Shown: positions 41,196 to 49,656 of the stretch, piece after piece
How the letters are laid out: every line of letters begins with the position of its first letter
How positions within the stretch are numbered: the stretch's first letter is position 1
Translations under genes and position numbers: made by a program
The notes under the pieces: generated by a model
Databases searched by the model: none
Told to the model about the DNA's origin: nothing
What the model saw: the letters and a program-made list of their open reading frames with translations, nothing else
Assembly: GCA_937907305.1 (NCBI GenBank)
Contig: CALERQ010000194.1
Span: forward strand, 1 to 62,142
Origin: an uncultured Clostridia bacterium
Lineage (GTDB): Bacteria > Bacillota > Clostridia > Oscillospirales > Ruminococcaceae
Direction: 5' to 3'
Length of the DNA: 62,142 nt

Positions 41196-41924
41196 TTACC
41201 ACTCCGCTTCCCCCAGCAGCCGCGCTGTCACCTCGCTGGCGATGAGCAGCCCGGCGCTGCTGGGCACCCACGGGCTACTGCCGGGGGTATCCTTGGGGCG
41301 GGGCTGCCCCGGAGCGGGGGCGGCCGTGCGGTTTTTGGGCGTTTTGGGCGGCTCGGTGGAATACACCACCCGCAGGTGCTCGATACCGCGGGCCCGCAGC
41401 TCCCGGCGCATCACCCGGGCCAGCGGGCAGGTGGTGGTCTTGCTGATATCACACACCGTCAGCAGGTCGGGGCGCAGCTTATTGCCGGTGCCCATGCTGC
41501 TGATGATCGGCACCCCCAGCGCCTTGGCCGTCTGGATGAGGTGCAGCTTGGCAGTGACGGTATCAATGGCGTCCACAATGCAGTCAAATCCGGAAAGATC
41601 AATTTGGTCCGCGGTTTCCGGCATATAAAAGAGGGGGTATTCCGTTACTTCAATATCGGGGTTGATATCCCGCAGCCGGGCGGCCATTACACTGGCCTTC
41701 GGCTGCCCTATGGTGGAATGCAGCGCTACCAGCTGGCGGTTCAGGTTGCTTTCGCTCACGGTATCGTGGTCGATGAGGGCCAGCTGCCCCACACCGGCCC
41801 GGCCCAGGGCCTCGCAGCACCAGCTGCCCACGCCCCCCAGGCCAAAGATAGCCACCTTCTTGCGGGAAAGTGATTCAATGGCTTCCTCGCCCAGCAGCAG
41901 GGCTGTCCGTTCAAATTGGCTCAT
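41196..41924 (-). CDS. tcdA: tRNA threonylcarbamoyladenosine dehydratase TcdA
   Basis: 242 residues, E1-like ThiF/MoeB fold; cyclises t6A37 of tRNAs to ct6A using ATP. Nucleotide loop FGLGGVGSWCCEAL, the Arg in NLNRQ, DAIDTVTAK and ISSMGTGNKL are seen. Its start overlaps the DnaI-like stop (ATGA). The tail between 200 and 225 (PPKTPKNRTAAPAPGQPRPK) is Pro-rich and unusual. Confidence 0.95.
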   Translation of the reverse strand: MSQFERTALLLGEEAIESLSRKKVAIFGLGGVGSWCCEALGRAGVGQLALIDHDTVSESNLNRQLVALHSTIGQPKASVMAARLRDINPDIEVTEYPLFYMPETADQIDLSGFDCIVDAIDTVTAKLHLIQTAKALGVPIISSMGTGNKLRPDLLTVCDISKTTTCPLARVMRRELRARGIEHLRVVYSTEPPKTPKNRTAAPAPGQPRPKDTPGSSPWVPSSAGLLIASEVTARLLGEAEW

Positions 41925-42907
41925 GTGTTTCCCTCCCGGCGGCGGGCCAGCTTCTGCTGGCGGATATCCCGCCCGACAAATCCCAGCATGGTATAGCTGC
42001 CGATCAGCCGGGAAAGGATGCGTTCATTGTAGGTTTTGCTCAGGGCGGGCAGGTCCAGGTTGGTGCTGATGATGGTGGCCCGTCCCTCGGTCATCCGGTC
42101 ATTGATGACCTGGTACAGCACCGATTGGCTGTACGCCGTGGCAAATTCCGCCCCCAGGTCGTCCAAAATCAGCAGGTCGCAGGAGAGGATCTCCCGCATG
42201 GCGGTCAGGTCATCCGCCCCGGCATCCCGGTTAAAGCGCACCCGCTCAAACCGGTCAATAAGCGCCTGCGCGGGGTAATAGCGGACCTCATATCCCTTGG
42301 CGGCCGCCTCCATGGCAATGCAGGCGGAAAGATAGGTTTTGCCCAGTCCGGTGCGGCCCATAAACAGCAGGTTCCCGCTGTTCCGGTTAAAATCAGCGGC
42401 ATAGCGGCGGCACCGGTTCAGGATATTTCTCATGGTCTCCCGCGGGGAGCGTCCGCCGGCTTCCGCCGTGTCGCCGTAGTAGCTCAGGTCAAAGCCCTCA
42501 AAGCCCTCGCAGCCCGCCAGCACCCCGGCCGGCAAGGCGGCCATGGCTTCCTTTTGCAGCAGTTGGGTCAGGCAGCGGCAGCGCCGGCCCTCCGTGTAGC
42601 CGGTATCCCGGCACAGGGGGCAGCTGTACTGCGGCCGCAGCATCTCTTCTTCTATACCGGCTGCCGCCAGGATATGCAGCTTATCCCGCTGCACCTGCTC
42701 CAGCCCCTTTTGGTATGCCTCTATCGACTCGCCGTTTATTACCGCGGTGGTCATCTGGCGGCACAGCGCGGCGGCTTTGCCATCGTATTCCCGCAGCTGC
42801 GGCAGGCTCCGGTAAAGCTCCTCCCGCCGCAGGGCGGCATCTTTTTCGGCCTGGCTGCGGCGCCGGGCCAGCAGCTCCATCGCGTTGCGATAAGCGGTAT
42901 TTTCCAT
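41921..42907 (-). CDS. DnaI/DnaC-like helicase loader ATPase
   Basis: 328 residues: helical N-terminal part with a zinc-binding motif (CPLCRDTGYTEGRRCRC, about 90-107) and a C-terminal AAA+ domain (Walker A GRTGLGKTY, Walker B LLILDDLGAE, sensor STNLDLP). It loads the replicative helicase DnaB/DnaC. Located directly after the DnaD-domain gene, the usual primosome pair in Clostridia. Confidence 0.93.
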   Translation of the reverse strand: MENTAYRNAMELLARRRSQAEKDAALRREELYRSLPQLREYDGKAAALCRQMTTAVINGESIEAYQKGLEQVQRDKLHILAAAGIEEEMLRPQYSCPLCRDTGYTEGRRCRCLTQLLQKEAMAALPAGVLAGCEGFEGFDLSYYGDTAEAGGRSPRETMRNILNRCRRYAADFNRNSGNLLFMGRTGLGKTYLSACIAMEAAAKGYEVRYYPAQALIDRFERVRFNRDAGADDLTAMREILSCDLLILDDLGAEFATAYSQSVLYQVINDRMTEGRATIISTNLDLPALSKTYNERILSRLIGSYTMLGFVGRDIRQQKLARRREGNT

Positions 42908-42921
42908 TTTGATCGTTTCTC

Positions 42922-43899
42922 CTACTCGTCAGCGTTCTGCTCCATAATGCGCATGGCCTCCCCGATATCGAAGGAATATTCCCCCGCGGCGGCCCGTTGG
43001 GCGGCAGTGCGCTCGGCCTCGGCGGCCTCCACCGTGGTAATGCCCTTGGCGGCCCAGGCGGCCAAAATTTTATCAATATAGGCGAAGGATACCTTGCCGG
43101 TGGCCTCCACCGCGCGGTCATAGGCCAGCTTCATCAGCGCCTCGGGGGTCATGTATTCCCCAAACCAGCGGTTCACACAGGCCTTTTCCCGGGCGGTCAG
43201 CGCCCGCTCCGGCAGCCCGAACAACCGCCGGATGCGGCCCTCATCGTCCTCCTGCCTGGTCAGCCGTTGGATATGGCTCTCCGCCTTTTCGTAGGTATCT
43301 ATGCCATTCTCCAGCCAGCCCGCCACCATCTTTTCCAGATAGCTCAGCTTCTTTTTGCCCTTTTCCCGGCAGTAGGCGGCCGCCACCAGCAGGTATTCGG
43401 GGCTCAGCTCCAGCGAACCGAACAGATACGCCAAAATCTCCCGCTCGCTGGGGGAAAGCACGCTGCCCCGGGCGGTCTCCAGCTCGGCCGCCAGCGCCGC
43501 AAACTGCTGGTCCTCCCGCAGCATGGTGTTGATCTCCCCCGGGGAGAGATGCCCCCGGCTGCGGATGGTGGTGATGCCGTTTTCGGTCGTTTTGATGGGC
43601 TTTTCAGCGCGTTCGGCCTTTTCGGCGGCCTTCGGTGTTTCCTTCACGGGCTGCGGGGCCTGGCTTTCGGTAAACAGCCCCGATTCCTGCCAGTATTGCA
43701 GGCAGTCGGTTACTTCCGCCTCGTCCATCCCCAGCCGTGCCGCAATGCCGGCGGCGTCCACAGGGCTTTGCCCCTGCCGCAGCGCCAGCAGCAGCACCTT
43801 GAGCTGTCCTTCGGTGCAGAATTTCAAATATCGGTCGGCCACCGCGGTGGGGACAGCAAAGATGCTGCCCCATGGGCCAAAGTTGATCTCATAGGACAT
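42922..43899 (-). CDS. DnaD-domain replication protein
   Basis: 325 residues. The N-terminal winged helix (MSYEINFGPWGSIFAVPTAV, LRQGQSPVDAAGIAARLGMD) and the DnaD C-terminal domain in two repeats (SEREILAYLFGSLELSPEYLL; REKACVNRWFGEYMTPEALMKLAYDRAVE) are visible. Primosome component that remodels DNA at replication start or restart. I chose ATG 43899 after AAAGGAGGA; the longer frame upstream runs through a cloverleaf repeat. Confidence 0.92.
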   Translation of the reverse strand: MSYEINFGPWGSIFAVPTAVADRYLKFCTEGQLKVLLLALRQGQSPVDAAGIAARLGMDEAEVTDCLQYWQESGLFTESQAPQPVKETPKAAEKAERAEKPIKTTENGITTIRSRGHLSPGEINTMLREDQQFAALAAELETARGSVLSPSEREILAYLFGSLELSPEYLLVAAAYCREKGKKKLSYLEKMVAGWLENGIDTYEKAESHIQRLTRQEDDEGRIRRLFGLPERALTAREKACVNRWFGEYMTPEALMKLAYDRAVEATGKVSFAYIDKILAAWAAKGITTVEAAEAERTAAQRAAAGEYSFDIGEAMRIMEQNADE

Positions 43900-43952
43900 G
43901 GTTTGCTGTCCTCCTTTGTGATAGCTTGCACAGGGCGCGGGCCCCTGCCTTA

Positions 43953-44039
43953 CGGGCCGCAGGCCGCCCCGGCTGCGCCGGGGCTGGGGGCCTCTCGGCC
44001 CCCTACGGCCGTCCGCAGGACGGCCGGGCCTGCGGCCCG
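43953..44039. repeat. Cloverleaf palindromic element, copy B
   Basis: Outer stem CGGGCCGCAGGCC (43953-43965) with GGCCTGCGGCCCG (44027-44039). Inside: GCCCCGGC-TGC-GCCGGGGC (43966-43984), GGGGGCC-TCTC-GGCCCCC (43986-44003), CGGCCGTCC-GCA-GGACGGCCG (44006-44026). Only one to three bases are unpaired at the junction. Confidence 0.85.
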
Positions 44040-44160
44040 CACCCCGGTCCCTGCTTTTCCCCGCCCAGCCGCAGCCGCGGCAGCGGGGCAAAATTCCAGC
44101 TTTGATTATACCACAAGAAAATCTTAATGAGAACTAAAAAAATGAAATTCCCGCGAACGG

Positions 44161-44190
44161 TTGCTTTTGCCGGGCCAAAAAGGTTATAAT
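44161..44190 (+). promoter_or_regulatory. Sigma-A promoter
   Basis: TTGCTT (44161-44166), 18 bases, TATAAT (44185-44190), upstream of the TSCPD gene. Confidence 0.65.
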
Positions 44191-44220
44191 AAAGGAAATC
44201 CACCGAAAGAAGGCCGTAAA

Positions 44221-44478
44221 ATGCAGTATCATTACGAAACCCGGGGCGTCTGCTCCCGTGCCATCGATATCAATTTGGATGAGGCCACCGGCATCATCCG
44301 CAATGTTCAGTTCACCGGCGGCTGCAACGGCAATACCAAGGGCCTTTCCGCTATGGTCGTGGGCCAGCCGGCCGAAGAGGTCATCCGGCGTTTGAAGGGC
44401 ATCCGCTGCGGCATGCGCCCCACCAGCTGCCCCGATCAGCTGGCGGAAGCCCTGACCGAAGCCCTGGAGCAGATCTGA
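44221..44478 (+). CDS. TSCPD-domain protein
   Basis: 85 residues, small family seen mostly in anaerobic Firmicutes. The name-giving TSCPDQLAEAL motif near the C-terminus, GVCSRAI, FTGGCNGNTKGLSAMVVGQ and GIRCGMRPTSCPDQ are all present. The three or four conserved Cys may bind a metal. Similar domains end some ribonucleotide reductases. Start ATG 44221. Confidence 0.9.
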   Translation: MQYHYETRGVCSRAIDINLDEATGIIRNVQFTGGCNGNTKGLSAMVVGQPAEEVIRRLKGIRCGMRPTSCPDQLAEALTEALEQI

Positions 44479-44515
44479 GGCTCCGCCGCCGGATAAAGGA
44501 GAGGGAGGAATCGGC

Positions 44516-45034
44516 TTGACAGAAGAAGTAAAGATCTACCGACAGCATGGAATAAAGGAACCGGCCCTTTCCGAGGGGGAAAAGGCGGCCCGGGAGTACC
44601 GCCGCCAGCAGCAGAACGGCAACCTGGAGCGGGCCCACCGTTTGGGAGAGACCCTCTGCGCCCTCTTTTTGGGGATGCCGGTGGAGGGAGAATACGCCGC
44701 CCAGCAGTGGGTACTGCTCTCCTACCTGGTAGAAAATGAGCTGGAGCAGCAGGTGGAAAATCCCCTGCTGGAGCAGTCGGCGCACAGCCGTTTTGCGGAG
44801 CTGCTGGAACAGCAGGCCCCGGAGCTGGCCCGCACCGTCCATGATGCCAGGGCCTTCACCCTGTATACCCTCAATGAGACCCGCCGCACCCCCCGCAGCG
44901 AGGGCGAGATCTTTGCCAAGCTGTGCGGAAAACCGGAACGGGAGGAGGTCATCGCGCTGGGCGAGCGCCTGGCGGAGGACTTCACCGCCCGCGTCACGGC
45001 AGCGGTGGCGGCCGCGGGCTTTCTTACCGAATAA
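44516..45034 (+). CDS. Hypothetical soluble helical protein, 172 aa
   Basis: Starts with TTG at 44516 after GGGAGGAATCGGC. All-helical, charged; the centre (AAQQWVLLSYLVENELEQQV) is typical of small unnamed Firmicutes proteins. No motif. It lies between the TSCPD and DUF4364-like genes in one operon. Confidence 0.72.
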   Translation: MTEEVKIYRQHGIKEPALSEGEKAAREYRRQQQNGNLERAHRLGETLCALFLGMPVEGEYAAQQWVLLSYLVENELEQQVENPLLEQSAHSRFAELLEQQAPELARTVHDARAFTLYTLNETRRTPRSEGEIFAKLCGKPEREEVIALGERLAEDFTARVTAAVAAAGFLTE

Positions 45035-45056
45035 CCGCAGGAAAAGGAACGAAACC

Positions 45057-45650
45057 ATGGAACAGAATCTGTTTACCGAAGGGGTGCGTCCCGGCAGCGT
45101 CACCACCCCGGAGGAAGTCCATATGCTCATCTGCTACATCTTCCGGGAAGCCGGGCAGCCGGTCACGCTGGACCAGGCCAATGAGGTGCTGCAGCGCCAG
45201 TCATTGGTCAATTACTTCGAGTTTGCCGAAGCCGCCGAGCGGCTCATCCGCATGGGGCACCTGTGTCCCGCCGAAAACGGCCGCTACACCCTCTCCCCGG
45301 AGGGGGAGAAATTAGCGGATACCTTCCGGCAGAAGCTGCCCGCCGCCGTGCGGGAGCGCGCCCAAAGGGCCCTGGATGATGTGCTGACCCTGCTGCGCCG
45401 TCAGCAGGAAAATAAAGTCCGGGTGAAAAAGGTGGGGGATGGCTACGAGATCACCCTCACCATCACCGATATCGGCAGCGACCTGATGAGCCTGACCCTC
45501 TTCCTCCCCACCGAAAAGGAGTGTGAGCAGGTCCGCCGCCGCTTTCTCAATGATCCGGCGCTGCTGTATAAGGGCACCATGGCGCTGCTTACCGGGGATA
45601 TGGAAACCTTCGGGGACCTGACCCCCAGCGGCCGGGATCTTTTCATCTAA
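45057..45650 (+). CDS. DUF4364-family winged-helix protein
   Basis: 197 residues. N-terminal winged helix (ICYIFREAGQPVTLDQANEVLQ, YFEFAEAAERLIRMGHL, YTLSPEGEKLADTF), then an alpha/beta domain. DUF4364 proteins are thought to be DNA-binding regulators from their fold, but no target is known. ATG 45057 after AAAAGGAACGAAACC. Confidence 0.85.
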   Translation: MEQNLFTEGVRPGSVTTPEEVHMLICYIFREAGQPVTLDQANEVLQRQSLVNYFEFAEAAERLIRMGHLCPAENGRYTLSPEGEKLADTFRQKLPAAVRERAQRALDDVLTLLRRQQENKVRVKKVGDGYEITLTITDIGSDLMSLTLFLPTEKECEQVRRRFLNDPALLYKGTMALLTGDMETFGDLTPSGRDLFI

Positions 45651-45672
45651 GCCAAGCCAAAGGAGAAAACAT

Positions 45673-46053
45673 ATGGCTGCCAAGTATATTTTAATGGGAT
45701 TTTGCACCCTGTATGCCCTGGCCAGGGGCATTGGCACGGTGCTGTACTATCTGGCCGGCGCCGGTCAGCTGCAAATAGCCGTTCTCATCATCGCCTTTAC
45801 CGTCAGCATGATCGGGCTGGTGGCAGGCATCCTGTGGATCGCGCAGCGGCAGGTAAAGGGGATCACCGTGCGGCTGCTGCTGCTTTTATACAGCGGGGCA
45901 GCCATCGCCAATATTCTCATCACACGGGGCAACCCGGTGCCGCAGGGCATTGGCCCCTGGGAGCTTCTCATCACCGGTACGGTATTTGAGTGCCTGCTGT
46001 TTTTGGCTTCGCTGCTCATCCCCCTGCCGGACCACCCCCACGCGGGAAAATAA
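45673..46053 (+). CDS. Small membrane protein, 126 aa
   Basis: Four membrane helices (about 5-23, 35-57, 66-85, 97-115). A short GNPVPQGIGPWE loop precedes the last helix. AAAGGAG supplies the binding site. Last gene of the TSCPD operon. Unrecognised. Confidence 0.72.
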   Translation: MAAKYILMGFCTLYALARGIGTVLYYLAGAGQLQIAVLIIAFTVSMIGLVAGILWIAQRQVKGITVRLLLLLYSGAAIANILITRGNPVPQGIGPWELLITGTVFECLLFLASLLIPLPDHPHAGK

Positions 46054-46071
46054 TTTTTTTCGCAAAAGGGA

Positions 46072-46100
46072 TTGCCTTATCCACCATCTTGGTGTATAAT
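46072..46100 (+). promoter_or_regulatory. tRNA-Val promoter
   Basis: TTGCCT (46072-46077), 17 bases, TATAAT (46095-46100), 11 bases before the tRNA. Confidence 0.75.
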
Positions 46101-46111
46101 ATACAGGCATC

Positions 46112-46188
46112 GGAGGCGTAGCTCAGCTGGTCAGAGCGCCTGCTTCACACGCAGGAGGTCCACGGTTCGAGCCCGTGCGTCTCCACCA
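46112..46188 (+). tRNA. tRNA-Val (CAC)
   Basis: Acceptor GGAGGCG/CGTCTCC with one wobble, anticodon stem CCTGC/GCAGG around TTCACAC, anticodon CAC, T-arm GGTTCGAGCCC and an encoded CCA. Reads valine GUG. Confidence 0.95.
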
Positions 46189-46195
46189 CAAAGAA

Positions 46196-46222
46196 AAGTC
46201 GCAGAGATGCGGCTTTTTTCTT
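46196..46222 (+). terminator. tRNA-Val terminator
   Basis: AAGTCGCA-GAGA-TGCGGCTT followed by TTTTCTTTTT. Confidence 0.8.
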
Positions 46223-46629
46223 TTTGGGTGGGAATACACAGGTGCCAGTTAAACGCCGATTAGGTTAAAGTATTCAATTTTCAAGGTGCTGGTGGGAGGC
46301 AGGTTCCCGCTGGGGCAGACCCCCAAATTGCCCGATGAGGTCTGCTGAAAAGTTTTAGTTTTAGACCGGCGCCCCTGTTTAACCGGTGGGGCCGAAAGGC
46401 TCTCGATTTATTGTTCGGGGAGAGTGGCCGACAGGAAAGGATTTTTTGCCGGTGAGAAAAAGTCCTTTCACTAATACGGCAAAAACGAACCTTTTTTGCA
46501 TGTGAAAGGTTAATAATTCACTTTTATTTACGGAAGATTTACAACATATGAAAATGTTGGGCGAAGATCGCATAAATAGTGGATTTTACTGGGGAAGTAC
46601 AACTGGGATTTATTATGTGATTTTTAAGG
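46223..46629. other. AT-richer intergenic stretch without recognised genes
   Basis: About 400 bases, less GC-rich than the surroundings. Short open frames on both strands have no good ribosome binding site and look spurious. It may be the scar of an older insertion. Confidence 0.4.
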
Positions 46630-47030
46630 GGCGAGGGGGTCGCGGTGGTTGGGGTGCGGGTCGCCGATTGGCCGAGGAGCGTGGCGCAGGAAGTCATGCT
46701 GCCGAGACTGAAGTTTGAACAAGCAGCTATTTGCCCAGACGGCCCCTCCCCCGCAGCGTGGGAGGGGGACGGGGTGGGGGCAGATGCGCCTGCGGCTACC
46801 TTTGGAGCGTATCTGTGCGCAGTACGGATTTGGATTTTTCGACTGAGAAAAATCCAAATTCGTATCCAGCACTGCAAGCGACAGAAAGGGGTTTGTCAAG
46901 GGGGAATCTGTCCCCCTTGACCCGCTTTTGCCTCCTTTTGGCGGTGCAAAAGGAGGCCCCCGCCGGGCAGGCGTACAGTTTATGCCTTTGTAAAAGGCTC
47001 CGCGACGCCGACAGGCGAGATAAAATGAGA
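46630..47030. repeat. Composite intergenic repeat, copy 4
   Basis: Same modules in the same order as 26310-26690: GGGGTCGCGG...GATTGGCCGAG, CCCCTCCC-N-GGGAGGGG, ATGCGCC..., an inverted pair GGATTTTTC-N-GAAAAATCC, the hairpin CCTCCTTTTGGCGGTGCAAAAGGAGG with CCCGCCGGGCAGGCGT (46957-46972), and TATGCCTTTGTAAAAGGCTC (46981-47000). It ends about 90 bases before the radical SAM gene. Confidence 0.75.
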
Positions 47031-47117
47031 AACATCCCGGCTAAAGGCGGAGCCTTTATTTTTTGCTTTGCAATGTGGTATAATCCCATTGTGACTAACC
47101 CACAGGAGGAACAGTTG

Positions 47118-47969
47118 ATGCGGCAGTACAATAAAGTCTATCTGGAGATCACCAACCGGTGCAATTTGCGCTGCAGCTTTTGCCCCGGTACCCGGCGGCC
47201 GCCCCGCACCATGTCCCCGGCGGAGTTTCGCCTGCTGGCGGAAAAGCTGCGCCCGGCCACCCGCTACCTCTATCTCCACCTGATGGGCGAGCCGCTGCTG
47301 CATCCCGAGCTGCCGGTGCTTTTGGCCATAGCCGGGGAACTGGATTTTTTGGTGAACATCACCACCAATGGCACCCTGCTGCCCCAGGTGGGAGAAACTC
47401 TGCTGGCGGCTCCTGCCATCCGTAAGGTCAGCATTTCCCTGCACAGCCTGGAGGCCAATGGCAGCCGGGTCTTTTCCGCCTACCTGGAGGGCTGCATTTC
47501 CTTTGCCAAAAGGGCGGCCGCCGCGGGCAAATTGACCGGCCTGCGCCTTTGGAATCTGGATGGTTCCCTTCCCGGGCAGAACGACCTGAATGCCCCCATG
47601 CTGGAGGAGCTGCACCGGGCTTTTCCGGGAGAGTGGCCACCGGTACGGGAGGGACATAAAATAGCAGAGCGAATCTATCTAGAATTTGGCGAGCGCTTTG
47701 AATGGCCGGATCTTTCCGCCGGGGAGCGGGAGGGAGATGCCTTTTGCTATGGGCTGCGGGACCAGTTTGGGGTGCTGTGCGATGGCACCGTGGTGCCCTG
47801 CTGCCTGGACCGCGAGGGCGACCTGGCCCTGGGAAACCTCTTTAGCCAGCCGCTGGAGGAGATCCTTTCCTCACCCCGGGCAAGGGCCATCTATGAGGGC
47901 TTTACCGGCCGCCGCGCCGCCGAGGAACTGTGCCGGAAATGCGGCTATGCCCGCCGCTTTATCCGGTGA
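47118..47969 (+). CDS. Radical SAM protein with SPASM-like C-terminus
   Basis: 283 residues. CNLRCSFC (about 14-21) binds the [4Fe-4S] cluster that cleaves SAM; HLMGEPLLHPEL and ITTNGTLL follow the TIM-barrel pattern. The C-terminus has CYGLRDQFGVLCDGTVVPCC and LCRKCGY, extra Cys that could hold an auxiliary cluster as in SPASM proteins. Such proteins modify peptides or tRNAs; no peptide substrate is seen nearby. I chose ATG 47118 after AGGAGG. TATAAT lies about 40 bases upstream. Confidence 0.9.
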   Translation: MRQYNKVYLEITNRCNLRCSFCPGTRRPPRTMSPAEFRLLAEKLRPATRYLYLHLMGEPLLHPELPVLLAIAGELDFLVNITTNGTLLPQVGETLLAAPAIRKVSISLHSLEANGSRVFSAYLEGCISFAKRAAAAGKLTGLRLWNLDGSLPGQNDLNAPMLEELHRAFPGEWPPVREGHKIAERIYLEFGERFEWPDLSAGEREGDAFCYGLRDQFGVLCDGTVVPCCLDREGDLALGNLFSQPLEEILSSPRARAIYEGFTGRRAAEELCRKCGYARRFIR

Positions 47970-48028
47970 TTTGGGCAATGTGATAAAGAACCTGCCAAGA
48001 TTTCGAAAAATCTTATATATTCGCCGTA

Positions 48029-48057
48029 TTACTTTTATATTCCAAATATGATATACT
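48029..48057 (+). promoter_or_regulatory. Sigma-A promoter of the ATP synthase operon
   Basis: TTACTT (48029-48034), 17 bases, TATACT (48052-48057), in an AT-rich stretch about 110 bases before atpB. Confidence 0.6.
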
Positions 48058-48167
48058 AATAAGACTATGGCGGGGCCGCTGCCCTGCCGCAATAGGTATA
48101 TCCCCCGGCGGAGCAAAAAAAGCCGGGGCCGACGGAGAAAATGTGAAAACAAGGAGGTGTTGGTTCA

Positions 48168-48857
48168 ATGGGTAATCTATCAGAATTCCTGATGGAGGAG
48201 CTGAATGTGGCGACTGCCTTTACCATCCCGATATTCGGCGGGATAGAAGTGGCGGAATCCACCGTGATCTCCTGGGTCATCATGGCCATTATCGTGTTCC
48301 TTACCCTGGTACTGACCAGAAACATGAGGGTGGAAAAGCCCGGCAAGCTGCAGGTAGGTGTGGAATACGCCGTCACGGCCCTGCAAAATCTCGTCCGTGG
48401 GATCATCGGTCACGAGGGAGAGCGCTATGTCCCTTATTTGTCAACCTTGCTGGTCTTTTTGGGTATTTCCAATATCTTTGCCATCTTTGGCATGAAGCCC
48501 CCCACCAAGGACCTGAATGTAACCGCCGCGCTGGCGCTGATGTCCATTATTCTGGTGCAGGTGGCGTCCATCCGGCAGAACAAGGTGGGCGGCTGGCTGA
48601 AGGGCTTTACCAAGCCCTCCAAGGTCATTACCCCGCTGAATGTGATGGAGCTGGTTATCCGGCCACTTTCGCTGTGTATGCGTCTTTTCGGTAATGTCAT
48701 GGGCGCCTTTGTAGTGATGAAGCTGCTGGAGCACCTGGTGCCGGTCATCCTGCCCGCGGTGTTCAGCCTGTATTTCGATTTCTTTGACGGCCTGCTGCAG
48801 GCCTATGTATTCGTGTTCCTCACCGGGCTGTATATCAAGGAAGCCGTAGAGGAATGA
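48168..48857 (+). CDS. atpB: ATP synthase Fo subunit a
   Basis: 229 residues, five or six membrane helices. The essential arginine lies in RPLSLCMRLFGNVMGA (about 167-182), which faces the c-ring carboxylate. Helps conduct ions in the membrane sector. No atpI precedes it. AAGGAGGTG precedes the ATG. Confidence 0.95.
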   Translation: MGNLSEFLMEELNVATAFTIPIFGGIEVAESTVISWVIMAIIVFLTLVLTRNMRVEKPGKLQVGVEYAVTALQNLVRGIIGHEGERYVPYLSTLLVFLGISNIFAIFGMKPPTKDLNVTAALALMSIILVQVASIRQNKVGGWLKGFTKPSKVITPLNVMELVIRPLSLCMRLFGNVMGAFVVMKLLEHLVPVILPAVFSLYFDFFDGLLQAYVFVFLTGLYIKEAVEE

Positions 48858-48904
48858 CCCAAGGAAAAATATTAAATTACATGTGATTTGAAGGAGAAAA
48901 AACT

Positions 48905-49123
48905 ATGGGTACTTTTGTTGCAATCGGCGCGGGTATCGCGGTTCTCACCGGCATTGGCGCCGGCATCGGCATTGGTATTGCTACCGGTAAGGCCACCGAG
49001 GCAGTAGCCCGTCAGCCGGAGGCGGACGGCAAGATCAGTAAGCTGCTGCTGCTGGGCTGCGCCCTGGCGGAAGCCACCGCCATCTACGGCTTTGTTATTG
49101 CCCTGCTGCTGCTGGTACTGTAA
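48905..49123 (+). CDS. atpE: ATP synthase Fo subunit c
   Basis: 72 residues, two helices with the polar loop RQPE (36-39). The ion-binding carboxylate is Glu56 in LAEATAIYG. Of the residues that bind sodium in Ilyobacter-type c subunits, Thr58 and Tyr61 are matched, but the Gln on helix 1 is Ile23 and the Ser after Glu is Ala57, so a proton rather than sodium ring is more likely. Confidence 0.95.
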   Translation: MGTFVAIGAGIAVLTGIGAGIGIGIATGKATEAVARQPEADGKISKLLLLGCALAEATAIYGFVIALLLLVL

Positions 49124-49155
49124 GCGAAAAATAGAGAAAGGAAGGCAAGAGCAAG

Positions 49156-49656
49156 ATGCTGAGATTAGATATCAATCTCGTATTTACCGTCATCAATCTG
49201 CTGGTTCTCTATTTCTTCATGCGCAAGTTTTTGTTCGGCCGGGTCAATAAGATCCTGGAAGAACGCAAAGCGCTCATCGAGAAGCAGTTTGCCGATGCCC
49301 AGGCTGCCCAGGACGCGGCTGACGGCATGAAGACGGAGTATGAAAATAAGCTGGCCGCCGCCCAGGGCGAGGGCGAGGAGATCATAGCGCGCGCGAAGGC
49401 CGAGGCAAAAGAGCAGAGCGAAAAGCTGCTGGCTGCCACCGATGCCGAGCTGGAGCAGAAGCGCCGCCGGGCCGAGGAAACCATGGCGGTGGAGCGTGCC
49501 AACGCCCTGCGGGATATGAAGAGCGAGATCGCCACTTTGGTGATAGACGCCGCGGCCAAGGCGGTAGGCGACCGGAACACCGAGCAGCAGGACAGAATGC
49601 TGTACGATAAGTTTATCGCGGAAGCAGGTGAAGCACATGGCGGCAAGATCCAGTGA
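49156..49656 (+). CDS. atpF: ATP synthase Fo subunit b
   Basis: 166 residues: one N-terminal membrane helix (about 7-24) and a long charged coiled coil (30-150), the peripheral stalk. The 3' end overlaps the next gene by 20 bases. It must hold F1 through the delta domain, which here is part of the alpha chain. Confidence 0.95.
   Translation: MLRLDINLVFTVINLLVLYFFMRKFLFGRVNKILEERKALIEKQFADAQAAQDAADGMKTEYENKLAAAQGEGEEIIARAKAEAKEQSEKLLAATDAELEQKRRRAEETMAVERANALRDMKSEIATLVIDAAAKAVGDRNTEQQDRMLYDKFIAEAGEAHGGKIQ

Noticed and set aside
46379..46573. 64-residue minus-strand open frame
   Set aside because: No ribosome binding site, no motif, and located in a stretch without other coding signals.
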